In this document: one piece after another, positions 23,365 to 31,581 of the stretch
Position numbering within the stretch: the first letter of the stretch is position 1
How the letters are laid out: the number at the start of each line of letters is the position of its first letter
From: an uncultured Clostridia bacterium
Lineage (GTDB): Bacteria > Bacillota > Clostridia > UBA1381
Reading direction: 5' to 3'
Assembly: GCA_934476075.1 (NCBI GenBank)
Contig: CAKSNH010000021.1
Span: 1-36,092 of the forward strand
DNA: 36,092 bases
Made by a program: the position numbers and the translations under genes
The notes under the pieces: model-generated
Told to the model about the DNA's origin: nothing
The model's input: the letters and a program-made list of their open reading frames with translations, nothing else
The model's database searches: none

Positions 23365-23404
23365 GGAGCAAAAGTTCCCGTAATACTGACGAAACCTTTG
23401 CTCC
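23365..23404 (-). terminator. Hairpin between leuA and the AEC gene
   Basis: GGAGCAAAG (23404-23396) pairs with CTTTTGCTCC (23374-23365) and a TTGTTGTTT tail follows. The tail is imperfect, so some read-through into the AEC gene is likely. Confidence 0.55.
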
Positions 23405-23421
23405 GATAATTTTTACTGAAA

Positions 23422-25080
23422 TTATTTATTTTCTTCCATTCTGTTTACGGCACTTACCAATGCGTAAAGTGATGAAGTATTGATGCTGTCATCAACGCCG
23501 GCACCCCATGAAACCTTGCCGTTTTCGTCTTTCAAACCAATGTATGATACGGCTTGTGAATTAGACGATTTTTCCAAAGCGTGCTCTGTGTAAGAAATGA
23601 TTTCAAAATCTTTTCCAAGTTCTTTCTTAAAGCCTTTGCAAAGTGCGTCCAACGGACCGTTTCCGCTCGCTTCAATTTTCTTAACCGCTCCGTCAATTTC
23701 AACCGTTGCCTCAATATTTGTAATACCTGCGTCAATCTGCGATTGATAGAATGCAAGTTTAAGCGGTTTATTTAAGTTGATGTATGTATTCTTGAATGTT
23801 TCGTAAATCTTTTCAGGCGGAATAACGTCCTGATGCTCGTCAGACATAGCCTGAATAATCTTGCTGAATTGAATCAGCATATCTTTCGGGATTGTATAGC
23901 CGAATTTGTTTTCCATAACATAGCTGATACCGCCCTTGCCCGATTGACTGTTAATCAAAATAGGCTCATATTTTCTTCCCAAATCTGTCGGGTCGATTGT
24001 CAAATACGGATTTTCCCAATAACCGTCATCTTTGCCGTTGCACATATCCATACTCTTTTTGATAGCGTCCTGATGTGAACCGGAGAATGCAACATAAGCC
24101 ATTTCGCCCGCATACGGGTGTCTTGGGTGGATTGGCAGACGATTGAATTTTTCGTATACTTCAACAACCTCATCAATATTTGATATATCCAATTTAGGGT
24201 CAATACCTTGGCTGAACAGGTTCAATGCAATAACAACAATATCCGCATTACCTGTTCTCTCGCCGTTTCCGAACAACGTACCCTCAACTCTGTCAGCACC
24301 TGCCAACAGTGCCAATTCGCTTGATGCAACACCCGTACCACGGTCGTTGTGTGCATGGATACTGATAACTACATTTTCACGGTATTTCAAATGCTTGTGC
24401 ATATATTCGATTTGGTCGGCATATACATTTGCGGTTGCAACCTCGATAGTTGACGGAAGATTTACGATAACTTTTCTGTCAGCGGTAGGCTCAAACACGT
24501 CAAGAACCTTGTTTGTGATTTCGGCGGCATAGTCCATTTCCGTACAGGTAAAACTTTCGGGCGAATATTCAAATCTTACATTTCCTTCAAATCCCGCAAC
24601 AAGTTTCTTCAATAATTTAGCACCTTCAACGGCAATCCTGATAATTTCTTCCTTATCCTTTTTGAATACCACTTTACGCTGTAATGTTGAAGTTGAATTG
24701 TAAAGGTGGATAATAACGTTCTTTGCACCCTTTAAAGCCTCAACCGTTCTTTTTATTATGTGTTCTCTTGCTTGTGTCAACACTTGAATTGTAACGTCAT
24801 CGGGAATGTAATTTTCCTCAATCAGACGTCTGATAAAATTGTATTCCGTTTCGGACGCAGCCGGAAAACCTACTTCGATTTCCTTAAAGCCCATCTTAAC
24901 AAGGTATTGGAAAAATTCTATTTTTTCATCAATAGTCATCGGTGAATAAAGTGCCTGATTGCCGTCACGCAGGTCGACACTGCACCAGATAGGTGCATGA
25001 GTAATTTCGTTTGACGGCCAGTCACGGGTTTCCAACGGGATTGGGTGATACATTTTTTTATATTTTTTATAATTCATCAT
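23422..25080 (-). CDS. leuA: 2-isopropylmalate synthase
   Basis: A 552-residue enzyme that condenses acetyl-CoA with 2-ketoisovalerate, the first step of leucine synthesis. The HMGL-like TIM barrel carries SVDLRDGNQAL (metal Asp), GFPAASETEY and the metal HxH site in SIHAHNDRGTG. The C-terminal regulatory domain (from about 430) is the LeuA allosteric dimer. This is the long, fungal/actinobacterial-like form. The start at 25080 (two adjacent ATG) is chosen because AGAAAGG lies upstream; an earlier in-frame ATG at 25122 has no site and lies just after the terminator. Regulated by the attenuator upstream. Confidence 0.94.
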   Translation of the reverse strand: MMNYKKYKKMYHPIPLETRDWPSNEITHAPIWCSVDLRDGNQALYSPMTIDEKIEFFQYLVKMGFKEIEVGFPAASETEYNFIRRLIEENYIPDDVTIQVLTQAREHIIKRTVEALKGAKNVIIHLYNSTSTLQRKVVFKKDKEEIIRIAVEGAKLLKKLVAGFEGNVRFEYSPESFTCTEMDYAAEITNKVLDVFEPTADRKVIVNLPSTIEVATANVYADQIEYMHKHLKYRENVVISIHAHNDRGTGVASSELALLAGADRVEGTLFGNGERTGNADIVVIALNLFSQGIDPKLDISNIDEVVEVYEKFNRLPIHPRHPYAGEMAYVAFSGSHQDAIKKSMDMCNGKDDGYWENPYLTIDPTDLGRKYEPILINSQSGKGGISYVMENKFGYTIPKDMLIQFSKIIQAMSDEHQDVIPPEKIYETFKNTYINLNKPLKLAFYQSQIDAGITNIEATVEIDGAVKKIEASGNGPLDALCKGFKKELGKDFEIISYTEHALEKSSNSQAVSYIGLKDENGKVSWGAGVDDSINTSSLYALVSAVNRMEENK

Positions 25081-25130
25081 AATATCAAAACCTTTCTGCT
25101 TTCTGTACAAATCTCTTTTCACACGCTAAA

Positions 25131-25159
25131 AGGGCTGAGCCCATATGTGGCTCAGCCCT
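25131..25159 (-). terminator. Attenuator terminator of leuA
   Basis: AGGGCTGAGCC (25159-25149) and GGGCTCAGCCCT (25142-25131) form a strong stem followed by TTTT. Its 3' half plus loop can instead pair with 25206-25224 inside the leader-peptide frame. Confidence 0.75.
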
Positions 25160-25175
25160 CTAAATTTGCTCACCA

Positions 25176-25265
25176 TTAAGCATTATAACCGCAGAGGAAT
25201 AAACTGTCCACATATGTGCCCAGCCCTAAGAGAAGTAGATTTGTCTTTTTAATCTCTTTGCTCAT
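25176..25265 (-). CDS. leuL: Leucine-rich leader peptide of leuA
   Basis: A 29-residue peptide with ATG at 25265 and TAA at 25176-25178. GGAGGAAAG lies upstream. Residues 10-16 read LLLLGLG using codons CTA, CTT, CTC, TTA and CTG, and two more Leu codons follow at 22 and 24. The Leu run and a terminator 17 bases after its stop mark it as a transcription-attenuation leader for leuA. No T-box sequence is seen. The gene symbol is by analogy with enterobacterial leuL. Confidence 0.8.
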   Translation of the reverse strand: MSKEIKKTNLLLLGLGTYVDSLFLCGYNA

Positions 25266-25298
25266 AACAGCTTTCCTCCCAATACTGATTTTAGCCTT

Positions 25299-25327
25299 AT
25301 TTTATACGAAATTCTCATTATTGTCAA
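25299..25327 (-). promoter_or_regulatory. Promoter of leuL-leuA
   Basis: TTGACA (25327-25322), 17-base spacer, TAAAAT (25304-25299); an overlapping TATAAA gives a shorter spacing. It lies about 35 bases before the leader peptide ATG. Confidence 0.65.
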
Positions 25328-25421
25328 TATATTTTTAACATTTATTTTATATTTTCTAAATTATATGCAAAATCTATCCGAAAATTGCATTATAACTGTG
25401 CAAAATTTATACGGGGATATA

Positions 25422-26099
25422 TTACTTTTCCGCACCGCCGTCATTTTCTCCCGATGTACTCTGTGTATCAGTGTTGTTATAACCCGAATACGGCTGTGTA
25501 TTCGGTGCGGAATATCCGTACATATTCTGATTGTAATTCATATTTGAGTTGTACACGGCAGGCTCACCCTGTCCGAGCATATGCTTTCTCTTTCTGAAAT
25601 AGATTGTGTTCGGCACAAGTGCACCGCCGACGGCAACCGCAATGAAAATCCCGATTATAATAATTACGGCTTTTACAATATCGTTTACCATTACAACACG
25701 CTGTAAATCCTCAAAGCTTTCCACGTCCATACTTGCAAATGCCATAAGTTTGGACATATATGTCGTTATTACAGGAATTGATAAAACGCATGATAGCGGA
25801 AACCAAACATTCTGCACATACATAAGCGTTACCGTCCAAGACTTGTATTTTTTAATTGCATAGTATGATAGGAAGAATACAGCCATGCTTATTATCTGCA
25901 ATATCCCCATTTGTACGCTTACGGAAAGCATAGCCGAACTCATTGCCTGCACAGACGCATCGTTCATCGCACCGCTCACCAGACAAAGCAAGCCGTAAAC
26001 AACGATGCCAAATGCATTAAATGCACTTAAAATACCCATAACAAGCATAATAACCTTATATGCGTTGTACCATTTCATTGATAATTGTTTGTTTTCCAT
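25422..26099 (-). CDS. Membrane protein of unknown function with a Tyr/Asn-rich tail
   Basis: A 225-residue protein with four probable membrane segments (about 12-38, 55-78, 85-110 and 133-160) followed by a short basic stretch FRKRKH. The last 45 residues are low-complexity, rich in Tyr, Asn, Ser and Gly, and end acidic. I do not recognise a family. It follows the RsmF-type gene by 21 bases, with the same orientation. Confidence 0.7.
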   Translation of the reverse strand: MENKQLSMKWYNAYKVIMLVMGILSAFNAFGIVVYGLLCLVSGAMNDASVQAMSSAMLSVSVQMGILQIISMAVFFLSYYAIKKYKSWTVTLMYVQNVWFPLSCVLSIPVITTYMSKLMAFASMDVESFEDLQRVVMVNDIVKAVIIIIGIFIAVAVGGALVPNTIYFRKRKHMLGQGEPAVYNSNMNYNQNMYGYSAPNTQPYSGYNNTDTQSTSGENDGGAEK

Positions 26100-26120
26100 G
26101 ATAAATACACCTTCTGAATT

Positions 26121-27491
26121 TTAGAAATTTTTTATTCTTAAATATTTTGGGAAATGGTTTTTTATAATACCGCCCGAACTCTTTCCCCAGCCGAGCGGAA
26201 ATCCGTCAACAGATACACACACCCAGCCACACGCATCGCTTTCCAGGGTTGCACCGCTCATATAATCGGCAATTTCCTTGCTATTGCACGAATAATCCGC
26301 ATTGTTCTTAAAATCATGCGTTTCAAGAGCAAGACACAGTGCGTGTGACGGCTCAAACCGCCCCTTTTTGCACACGCCCAAATGCAAGCCTGCACGCACA
26401 ACCTTTATTTTATCCACATTTCCGATACCTGCCGGAAGCAGATACAGATTGTCGCCGAACAGTACAAAATCACCGTCAAAACTGCGTGTCAATGTGTCCT
26501 TTTCAAATTTTTTATATAAGCTTACCGCCTCTTTCAGTCCCTTTTGTTCTTTGGAGATATTTTTTATCTCCGTTCTTTCTCCGCCGACCTTGTGCAAAAG
26601 TGCAACAAAATGCCCCTCGCCGTCCGCCTTATGCGGAAATATACGCTTTGTACCCGACATATTCCTCTCACTGTCCGCCCACGCTCCGACACCATCGGAA
26701 AGCATATCGAGATTATCAATCGGAACAAGTTCAAAATCGGTATGTTCGTTAAGGAATTTGTCGATAACTCCCTCATTCTCGCACGGAGCAAAGGTACAGG
26801 TCGAGTACACAATATACCCGTTCGGAGCGAGCATCTTTTCTGCGGAATTTAAAATCAACAGCTGTCTGTCCGCACATGAATTTGTGTGTGCAATGCTCCA
26901 TTCGTCAATGGCTTGGGGTTCTTTTCTGAACATTCCCTCACCCGAACACGGTGCGTCCACGATAATTTTATCGAAAAAGCATGGAAATCTTTTCTCTAAT
27001 TTGTCGGGACTTTCATTGGTCACCAAAGCATTTTTTATGCCGAACCGCTCTATATTTTCGGCAAGTATGCCTGCCCTTTTCGGCACAATCTCGTTCGACA
27101 CCAACAGTCCGTTTTCACCGAGCAATGCTCCTGCCTGTGTGGATTTTCCGCCCGGTGCGGCACACAAATCAAGCACCTTATCATCGGGGCTAATCTGTAT
27201 CGCCGACACCGCACACATTGCCGACGGCTCTTGAAAATAGAATAATCCTGCCATATGATACGGGTGATTGCCCGATATTACGCTTTTATCGGCATAGTAG
27301 CCGTCGGAGCACCATGCAACCTGTCTAAGCTCGCCGGTCACCTTTAAAACCGCCTCTTTTGCACCCTTTTTCGCCGTATTGATACGGATTGCAATATGGT
27401 TTTCGGGTCTGTCAAAAGCGGTTTTAAAATCCTCGTACTCCGCACCGAGCATATTTTTCATTCTATTTTCAAAGTCGATAGGAAAATTCAT
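26121..27491 (-). CDS. RsmF/NOP2-type rRNA (cytosine-C5) methyltransferase
   Basis: A 456-residue S-adenosylmethionine-dependent RNA methyltransferase. The SAM site is VLDLCAAPGGKSTQ; catalytic cysteines lie in DAPCSGEGMF and YSTCTFAPCENE. The C-terminal part (about 300-456) matches the extra domains of RsmF/YebU rather than RsmB. It lacks an N-terminal NusB-like domain. The likely target is 16S rRNA, with the exact base unknown. It lies nine bases after the GH4 gene with its own TAAGGAG. Confidence 0.87.
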   Translation of the reverse strand: MNFPIDFENRMKNMLGAEYEDFKTAFDRPENHIAIRINTAKKGAKEAVLKVTGELRQVAWCSDGYYADKSVISGNHPYHMAGLFYFQEPSAMCAVSAIQISPDDKVLDLCAAPGGKSTQAGALLGENGLLVSNEIVPKRAGILAENIERFGIKNALVTNESPDKLEKRFPCFFDKIIVDAPCSGEGMFRKEPQAIDEWSIAHTNSCADRQLLILNSAEKMLAPNGYIVYSTCTFAPCENEGVIDKFLNEHTDFELVPIDNLDMLSDGVGAWADSERNMSGTKRIFPHKADGEGHFVALLHKVGGERTEIKNISKEQKGLKEAVSLYKKFEKDTLTRSFDGDFVLFGDNLYLLPAGIGNVDKIKVVRAGLHLGVCKKGRFEPSHALCLALETHDFKNNADYSCNSKEIADYMSGATLESDACGWVCVSVDGFPLGWGKSSGGIIKNHFPKYLRIKNF

Positions 27492-27500
27492 ACTTACTCC

Positions 27501-28883
27501 TTAAAATGTTAAATATTTCTTTGTGTTTTCAAGCATCTCGTCAAACAATACCTTTGCGTCCGCATAGCTTGCGGTCATAAGCGGGTCGTTGATAAATGCG
27601 GTAAATGCAAGCTCTCTGTCCTTGGTCAATACTGCGTTAAGCACCGTTTGGTGATTTGCAATATGACGTTTTACCATAACGGCAATTTCATTTGACATCT
27701 TACCGGCACAAACAGGTTTTACCGTATTGTGGCGGAACACCGCATTGGTTTCGACAACCGCTCCCATCGGCAAATCCGGTAATTGTCCGATATTCGGGAT
27801 ATTTACATTAGTCACCAACGTGCCGTAGCCTGCAAGTGCGGTCATTTGGTGCACACCTTCCTCGCCCGTGTTCTTTATCTCAAACTTTTCCTCACCGCTT
27901 ACAAGACGCTTGCTTCTCTCCAAACGTTTTTCAAGGTCTTTTTTACGCCAATCCACGCTTGTCAAGCCGAAACACCATTTCTGCACCGTTTCCGGGTCTG
28001 CAAGATACATTTTGCCCGGCATAAATTCGGCAAGATGGCGGTCACCTGCGGCGGCAATAGCTCCGTAGCGTCTGAACAAATCGAATTTTACACGGTGTGC
28101 ACATGAAAAACTGTCGTTTATCCAGTGACCCGTCTTTTTGCCCTCAAAGCCTTTTTCATAGTATTTATCGACAAATTCACGGTATACGTCAATCAAATTA
28201 ATATCTCTGTACCAAGCCTCGTTAAGCCATGTAAAATGATTGATACCCTGTACATTAACCGAAATATCTTTTCTTTCAACACCCTCGATACCCTTAATAT
28301 CGGCAAGAGCGTCCGAAAGCAATTTCTGTGTGCCGAATACCTCGTGGCAACAGCCGAACGCTTTAATCTGCGGAAATACTTCATATAAAGTCTGCATACA
28401 AAGCGTCATAGGGTTTGTATAGTTGATAACCCATGCGTCGGGAGCGTATTCCTTGATTGCATTTGCAATATCTATGTACATAGGAATTGTACGCAATGCA
28501 CGAACTATTCCGCCCGGACCTGCCGTATCGCCGACAGACTGGTATATCCCATATTTTTCGGGAGCGTGTACGTCCGAATACATCTCGTCGAAAGTGCCCG
28601 GAAGAATGGACAGGATAATAAAGTCCGCACCGGTCATAGCCTCTTTGATTGTATCGACAGCCTTGTATGTCCAGTTGCCGACCGCACCGTCTGCGTCTTT
28701 GGCTTTGTTGCCGATAATCTCGTTGGCGGCTGCGGCGTCCTTATCTATATCGTAAAGTCTTACCGTACCGTTTAGCACCTTCTGGCTCGCAAGGTCACTC
28801 ATAAGTCCCCATGCCCAGCCTCGTGAGCCTCCGCCCACATATGCGATTACAACGTCCTCTGCTCTATCTTCAAATCTTTTCAT
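27501..28883 (-). CDS. Glycoside hydrolase family 4 (alpha-galacturonidase-like)
   Basis: A 460-residue NAD- and Mn-dependent glycosidase. The N-terminal Rossmann motif is AYVGGGSRGWAWGLMSDLA. The metal-binding CCHEVFG and NHFTWL, and the NYTNPM block, are typical of GH4, which cleaves via oxidation at C3. The GGGSRGWA variant and absence of an obvious phosphate-binding pattern point to the alpha-galacturonidase/LplD-like branch acting on pectin fragments. Substrate is inference. First gene of a three-gene run with the methyltransferase and a membrane protein. Confidence 0.82.
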   Translation of the reverse strand: MKRFEDRAEDVVIAYVGGGSRGWAWGLMSDLASQKVLNGTVRLYDIDKDAAAANEIIGNKAKDADGAVGNWTYKAVDTIKEAMTGADFIILSILPGTFDEMYSDVHAPEKYGIYQSVGDTAGPGGIVRALRTIPMYIDIANAIKEYAPDAWVINYTNPMTLCMQTLYEVFPQIKAFGCCHEVFGTQKLLSDALADIKGIEGVERKDISVNVQGINHFTWLNEAWYRDINLIDVYREFVDKYYEKGFEGKKTGHWINDSFSCAHRVKFDLFRRYGAIAAAGDRHLAEFMPGKMYLADPETVQKWCFGLTSVDWRKKDLEKRLERSKRLVSGEEKFEIKNTGEEGVHQMTALAGYGTLVTNVNIPNIGQLPDLPMGAVVETNAVFRHNTVKPVCAGKMSNEIAVMVKRHIANHQTVLNAVLTKDRELAFTAFINDPLMTASYADAKVLFDEMLENTKKYLTF

Positions 28884-29004
28884 GGTAAATTCGTCCTTTC
28901 GATAATTTGATGTATCTGTTTTACATTATGTATATTGTACTCTGTTTGGAGTGAAAATTCAATAAATATAAAATAAATTTTTGCGGTTTTAACATATGCA
29001 AATT

Positions 29005-29051
29005 AAAAAAATACGGAAACTCTAAAAATGTGCTTAGGAGAGTTTCCGTAT
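29005..29051 (-). terminator. Terminator of the repeat-protein gene
   Basis: ATACGGAAACTCT (29051-29039) pairs with AGAGTTTCCGTAT (29023-29011) over 13 bp, followed by six T. Confidence 0.85.
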
Positions 29052-29092
29052 ATATTATATCGCCGATAAATTTACATAATCAACAATATGTG

Positions 29093-29803
29093 TTAGTTTT
29101 GTTCAGATGATGAGTTTTCGCCGGAATTGTCGGTATTGTTGCTGTTTTCGGCAGAATTATCCGCACTGTCGGCATTAGTGCTGTTTTCACCGTTTTGTGC
29201 ATTGTTCATAGCCGCACTCATTTCAGCAGATTTTGCGTTAAGGATAGGTTCAACCTCGCTCCACTTTGTATCTGCTGTGATACTGTCGTCAAGACCGTAG
29301 AATGATTTTATCTGTGCAACCTGTTCTTCACCTACAACGGCTTTGAACGGAAGTTCAGGAATAACATTTTCCCATACGGTATCGTTTGAGATACTGTCCG
29401 GAACAAAGTTTTCCTGTCTGAAAGTATCAACGTCCTTATCGTTTGCGGCGGCAAGATTTGCCACTGTCATTTTGGAATATACTTGTGAAATTGCGGTATC
29501 ATCGGAAATAGATGAGTCCAAACCGTATTTTTCAAGATATTCCTTTGTTGTCATACCGGCAGCCTCAGCGGTAGATTTAAGAGTTTGAGTCTGCTGCTGT
29601 TCTGTTTGAGCAGTATCCTCGGCAGGAGCATTCGCCTTATCTTTTGCGATTTTTGAGCCTACCGCATAACCGCCAAGACCAAGGAAAGCCGCAATAACCA
29701 CTACAATAACCACATTGGAAATAACCGCCGTTCTGTCGACAGGTGCTTTAACGGTATTATTTAATAATTCTTTACGTTCTTTTTTAGATTGCTTTTGATT
29801 CAT
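29093..29803 (-). CDS. Membrane-anchored protein with three helical repeats
   Basis: A 236-residue protein. A basic N-terminus is followed by one membrane segment (about 28-49), a Gln/Thr linker, and a domain of about 110 residues with three similar units: DSSISDDTAISQVYSKM, DSISNDTVWENVIPEL and DDSITADTKWSEVEPIL. The tail is a low-complexity Asn/Ser/Glu region of about 40 residues. Units with the pattern leucine-x-D-S-I-x-x-D-T occur in proteins linked to clostridial redox membrane proteins, but I cannot assign a function. Not clearly in an operon. Confidence 0.65.
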   Translation of the reverse strand: MNQKQSKKERKELLNNTVKAPVDRTAVISNVVIVVVIAAFLGLGGYAVGSKIAKDKANAPAEDTAQTEQQQTQTLKSTAEAAGMTTKEYLEKYGLDSSISDDTAISQVYSKMTVANLAAANDKDVDTFRQENFVPDSISNDTVWENVIPELPFKAVVGEEQVAQIKSFYGLDDSITADTKWSEVEPILNAKSAEMSAAMNNAQNGENSTNADSADNSAENSNNTDNSGENSSSEQN

Positions 29804-29935
29804 TTTTAGAAAATCTCCTTCTTATCATAATAAATAATATACTTTATAATCATAACAGTAACAAATATATCATTTTTTAGACTAAAAATCAATGTTTTTT
29901 TTGTGAACATTTATTTTTGTGCATAAAATAGCAAG

Positions 29936-30337
29936 TTATATATTATCCTTGCCGAATGAGTATGGGAGAATATTGTCAAATCTTATGGATTTGATACTTT
30001 CGCCGTCATACAGGATTATTTCAAAATCCGCACCGCAAAATTCCGCCATGACTTGGCGGCATACGCCGCACGGCGGACAAAAATCGCTGATAATTCCGTT
30101 CTTTCCGCCGACTATGGCGATACTGTCAAACTCACGCTCGCCCTCGCTCACCGCTTTTGCAAATGCGGTGCGTTCGGCACATATACTAGGTGAAAACGCC
30201 GCATTTTCAATATTACAGCCTAAATATATTTTTCCGCTTTTTGCTTTTAAACAAGCACCCACATTAAATTCGGAATACGGTGCGTATGATTTTTGCATTG
30301 CCTGTACAGCATAATCAATAAGTTCCTGTCGGGACAT
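29936..30337 (-). CDS. cdd: Cytidine deaminase
   Basis: A 133-residue zinc enzyme that deaminates cytidine and deoxycytidine in pyrimidine salvage. The catalytic motif CAERTAF provides the first zinc Cys and the catalytic Glu, and PPCGVCRQ provides the other two Cys. YAPYSEFNVGA at the N-terminus is typical of the homotetrameric form. The ATG at 30337 is preferred over an in-frame GTG at 30346, which overlaps the AGAGGTG site. Confidence 0.95.
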   Translation of the reverse strand: MSRQELIDYAVQAMQKSYAPYSEFNVGACLKAKSGKIYLGCNIENAAFSPSICAERTAFAKAVSEGEREFDSIAIVGGKNGIISDFCPPCGVCRQVMAEFCGADFEIILYDGESIKSIRFDNILPYSFGKDNI

Positions 30338-30423
30338 AATAATCACCTCTGAATGTTATTTTGTAATTATTGTACCATATTAATTGCGGTAATGGGAGGG
30401 GTATTTGATAAATAATATTTGCC

Positions 30424-30465
30424 AAGCAAAAAAGCATACCTCTTGCCGAGATATGCTTTTTGCTT
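30424..30465. terminator. Terminator downstream of folT
   Basis: AAGCAAAAAAGCATA and TATGCTTTTTGCTT pair around an inner CTC/GAG hairpin; A and T runs on both sides make it usable in either direction. It ends folT before cdd. Confidence 0.75.
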
Positions 30466-30467
30466 AT

Positions 30468-31055
30468 TTACTTTGCAAATCTTTTATTAAACCCATTCTT
30501 CTCAATTATCGTGATAATCGAAAAACTCACAATAATCTGAATCGGAAATGAAATCAAATTTTTGATAATACGTCCGACAGCAAGGAAATTAGCCGCCTTA
30601 TTGTAAAGGATAGACAGCCAGTAGGTGTTTAAAATTATATTGACTCCGAAAGTCATCAATACCCTTGCTAAGATAAGCCATAAAAAGATATACTTGAATT
30701 GTTTTTTGTAAAGACAAAATCCGTTTATCAAACCCGATAATGCCGCACTTATTGTAAATCCGAAAAAGAAAGTACCCGACGGAGCTACAATACAGCCGAT
30801 TATATCGCCGAGAATGCCCACTATCATCGCCGGGACAGGACCAAGCACATAGCCTGCCGTCACCATTGCAATAAATGTAAGCGAAATTCTGTTGTCCGGC
30901 GAAATCGGAATTTTAAACATTCCCAATACAACGTGAAGTGCAACCAAAATACCGCCAAGCGTCAATCCACGGATAGTGGTCAGGTTCTTTGCCGATATTC
31001 TCACATTATCCAATAACGAAAAACGTCCTGACAATGTATTTGTATTTTCAAGCAT
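30468..31055 (-). CDS. folT: Folate ECF transporter S component
   Basis: A 195-residue membrane protein with about six hydrophobic segments, the substrate-binding subunit of an energy-coupling-factor transporter. The N-terminal LTLGGILVALHVVLGMFKI and the segment PGPVPAM-like VLGPVPAMIVGILGDIIG fit the FolT family. The EcfA/EcfT module must be encoded elsewhere. The upstream THF riboswitch gives strong independent support for folate as the substrate. ATG 31055 follows GGAGGTG and seven T. Confidence 0.88.
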   Translation of the reverse strand: MLENTNTLSGRFSLLDNVRISAKNLTTIRGLTLGGILVALHVVLGMFKIPISPDNRISLTFIAMVTAGYVLGPVPAMIVGILGDIIGCIVAPSGTFFFGFTISAALSGLINGFCLYKKQFKYIFLWLILARVLMTFGVNIILNTYWLSILYNKAANFLAVGRIIKNLISFPIQIIVSFSIITIIEKNGFNKRFAK

Positions 31056-31102
31056 AAAAAAACACCTCCTTTCATGTCTAGCAACCCACACACAAAGAGG
31101 TG
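31056..31102 (-). promoter_or_regulatory. Expression-platform hairpin burying the folT ribosome site
   Basis: CACCTCTTT (31102-31094) pairs with AAGGAGGTG (31071-31063), which holds the ribosome site. Seven T (31062-31056) follow and then the ATG. The CCTC of the 5' arm can instead pair with GAGG about ten bases upstream, giving an alternative fold. Confidence 0.65.
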
Positions 31103-31145
31103 ATAATATTCCTCATGCTCACTCATACGAGTGAACTATGTAAAC

Positions 31146-31258
31146 AGCGGGATGCGACAAACATACCGCAAGCCAATGGGCTTTTCGTCCGAATGACAAC
31201 TCCCCGTTCATCCGGCACTATGCTGTGAAAACAGCAAACGCATATTTGTCTACTCTGA
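31146..31258 (-). promoter_or_regulatory. Tetrahydrofolate (THF) riboswitch
   Basis: The minus strand carries AGAGTAGA near 31256, then GCGTT, CATTCGGACGAAAAGCCC, TTGCGGTATG and finally GCATCCCGCTG near 31146. These are the conserved blocks of the THF-I class in order. Its place before a folate transporter gene is the usual one; folate binding would repress. Confidence 0.88.
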
Positions 31259-31279
31259 AACATTCTTTTTACGCTATAT

Positions 31280-31308
31280 ATTATATATCTATGCGGTATC
31301 TTTTGCAA
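31280..31308 (-). promoter_or_regulatory. Promoter of the THF riboswitch-folT unit
   Basis: TTGCAA (31308-31303), 17-base spacer, TATAAT (31285-31280), about 22 bases before the aptamer. Confidence 0.75.
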
Positions 31309-31467
31309 TATTACATTTAAACAAATTTATCTCCCCCATTTCCCGTTTTTACGGCAATATAACCAATCCCGCTCCAAAGTTACTTAAAATATGCTTTAAT
31401 CTAACATTTTAATTTAAATCGTCCGATATTTTTTTGGTTTATTAGTCACTTTTCTGCAAATTAAATA

Positions 31468-31496
31468 TTGCACAATCGTTTAAATCTTGATATAAT
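31468..31496 (+). promoter_or_regulatory. Promoter of the scaffold-GGGtGRT operon
   Basis: TTGCAC (31468-31473), 17-base spacer, TATAAT (31491-31496). The leader to the ATG at 31582 is about 80 bases. Between here and the folT promoter (31309-31467) I see nothing else. Confidence 0.75.
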
Positions 31497-31581
31497 TATA
31501 ATGATGGCTATTTGCCAAGAACAGTTTTATATCTTATATGCTTTGGGTATAAAGACTGAATATTGAAAGGAGCAGCAATAT

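Noticed and set aside
25131..25299. T-box leader for leuA
   Set aside because: The T-box sequence with its UGGN bulge is absent, while a Leu-codon leader peptide and a terminator are present.
26302..27234. 310-codon plus-strand ORF
   Set aside because: It is the antisense shadow of the RsmF-type methyltransferase, which has complete catalytic motifs.
31123..31308. 61-codon minus-strand ORF upstream of folT
   Set aside because: It coincides with the THF riboswitch, whose conserved blocks explain the sequence.
31501..31566. 21-codon leader peptide before the scaffold gene
   Set aside because: It begins at or before the expected transcription start and has no ribosome site or terminator after it.
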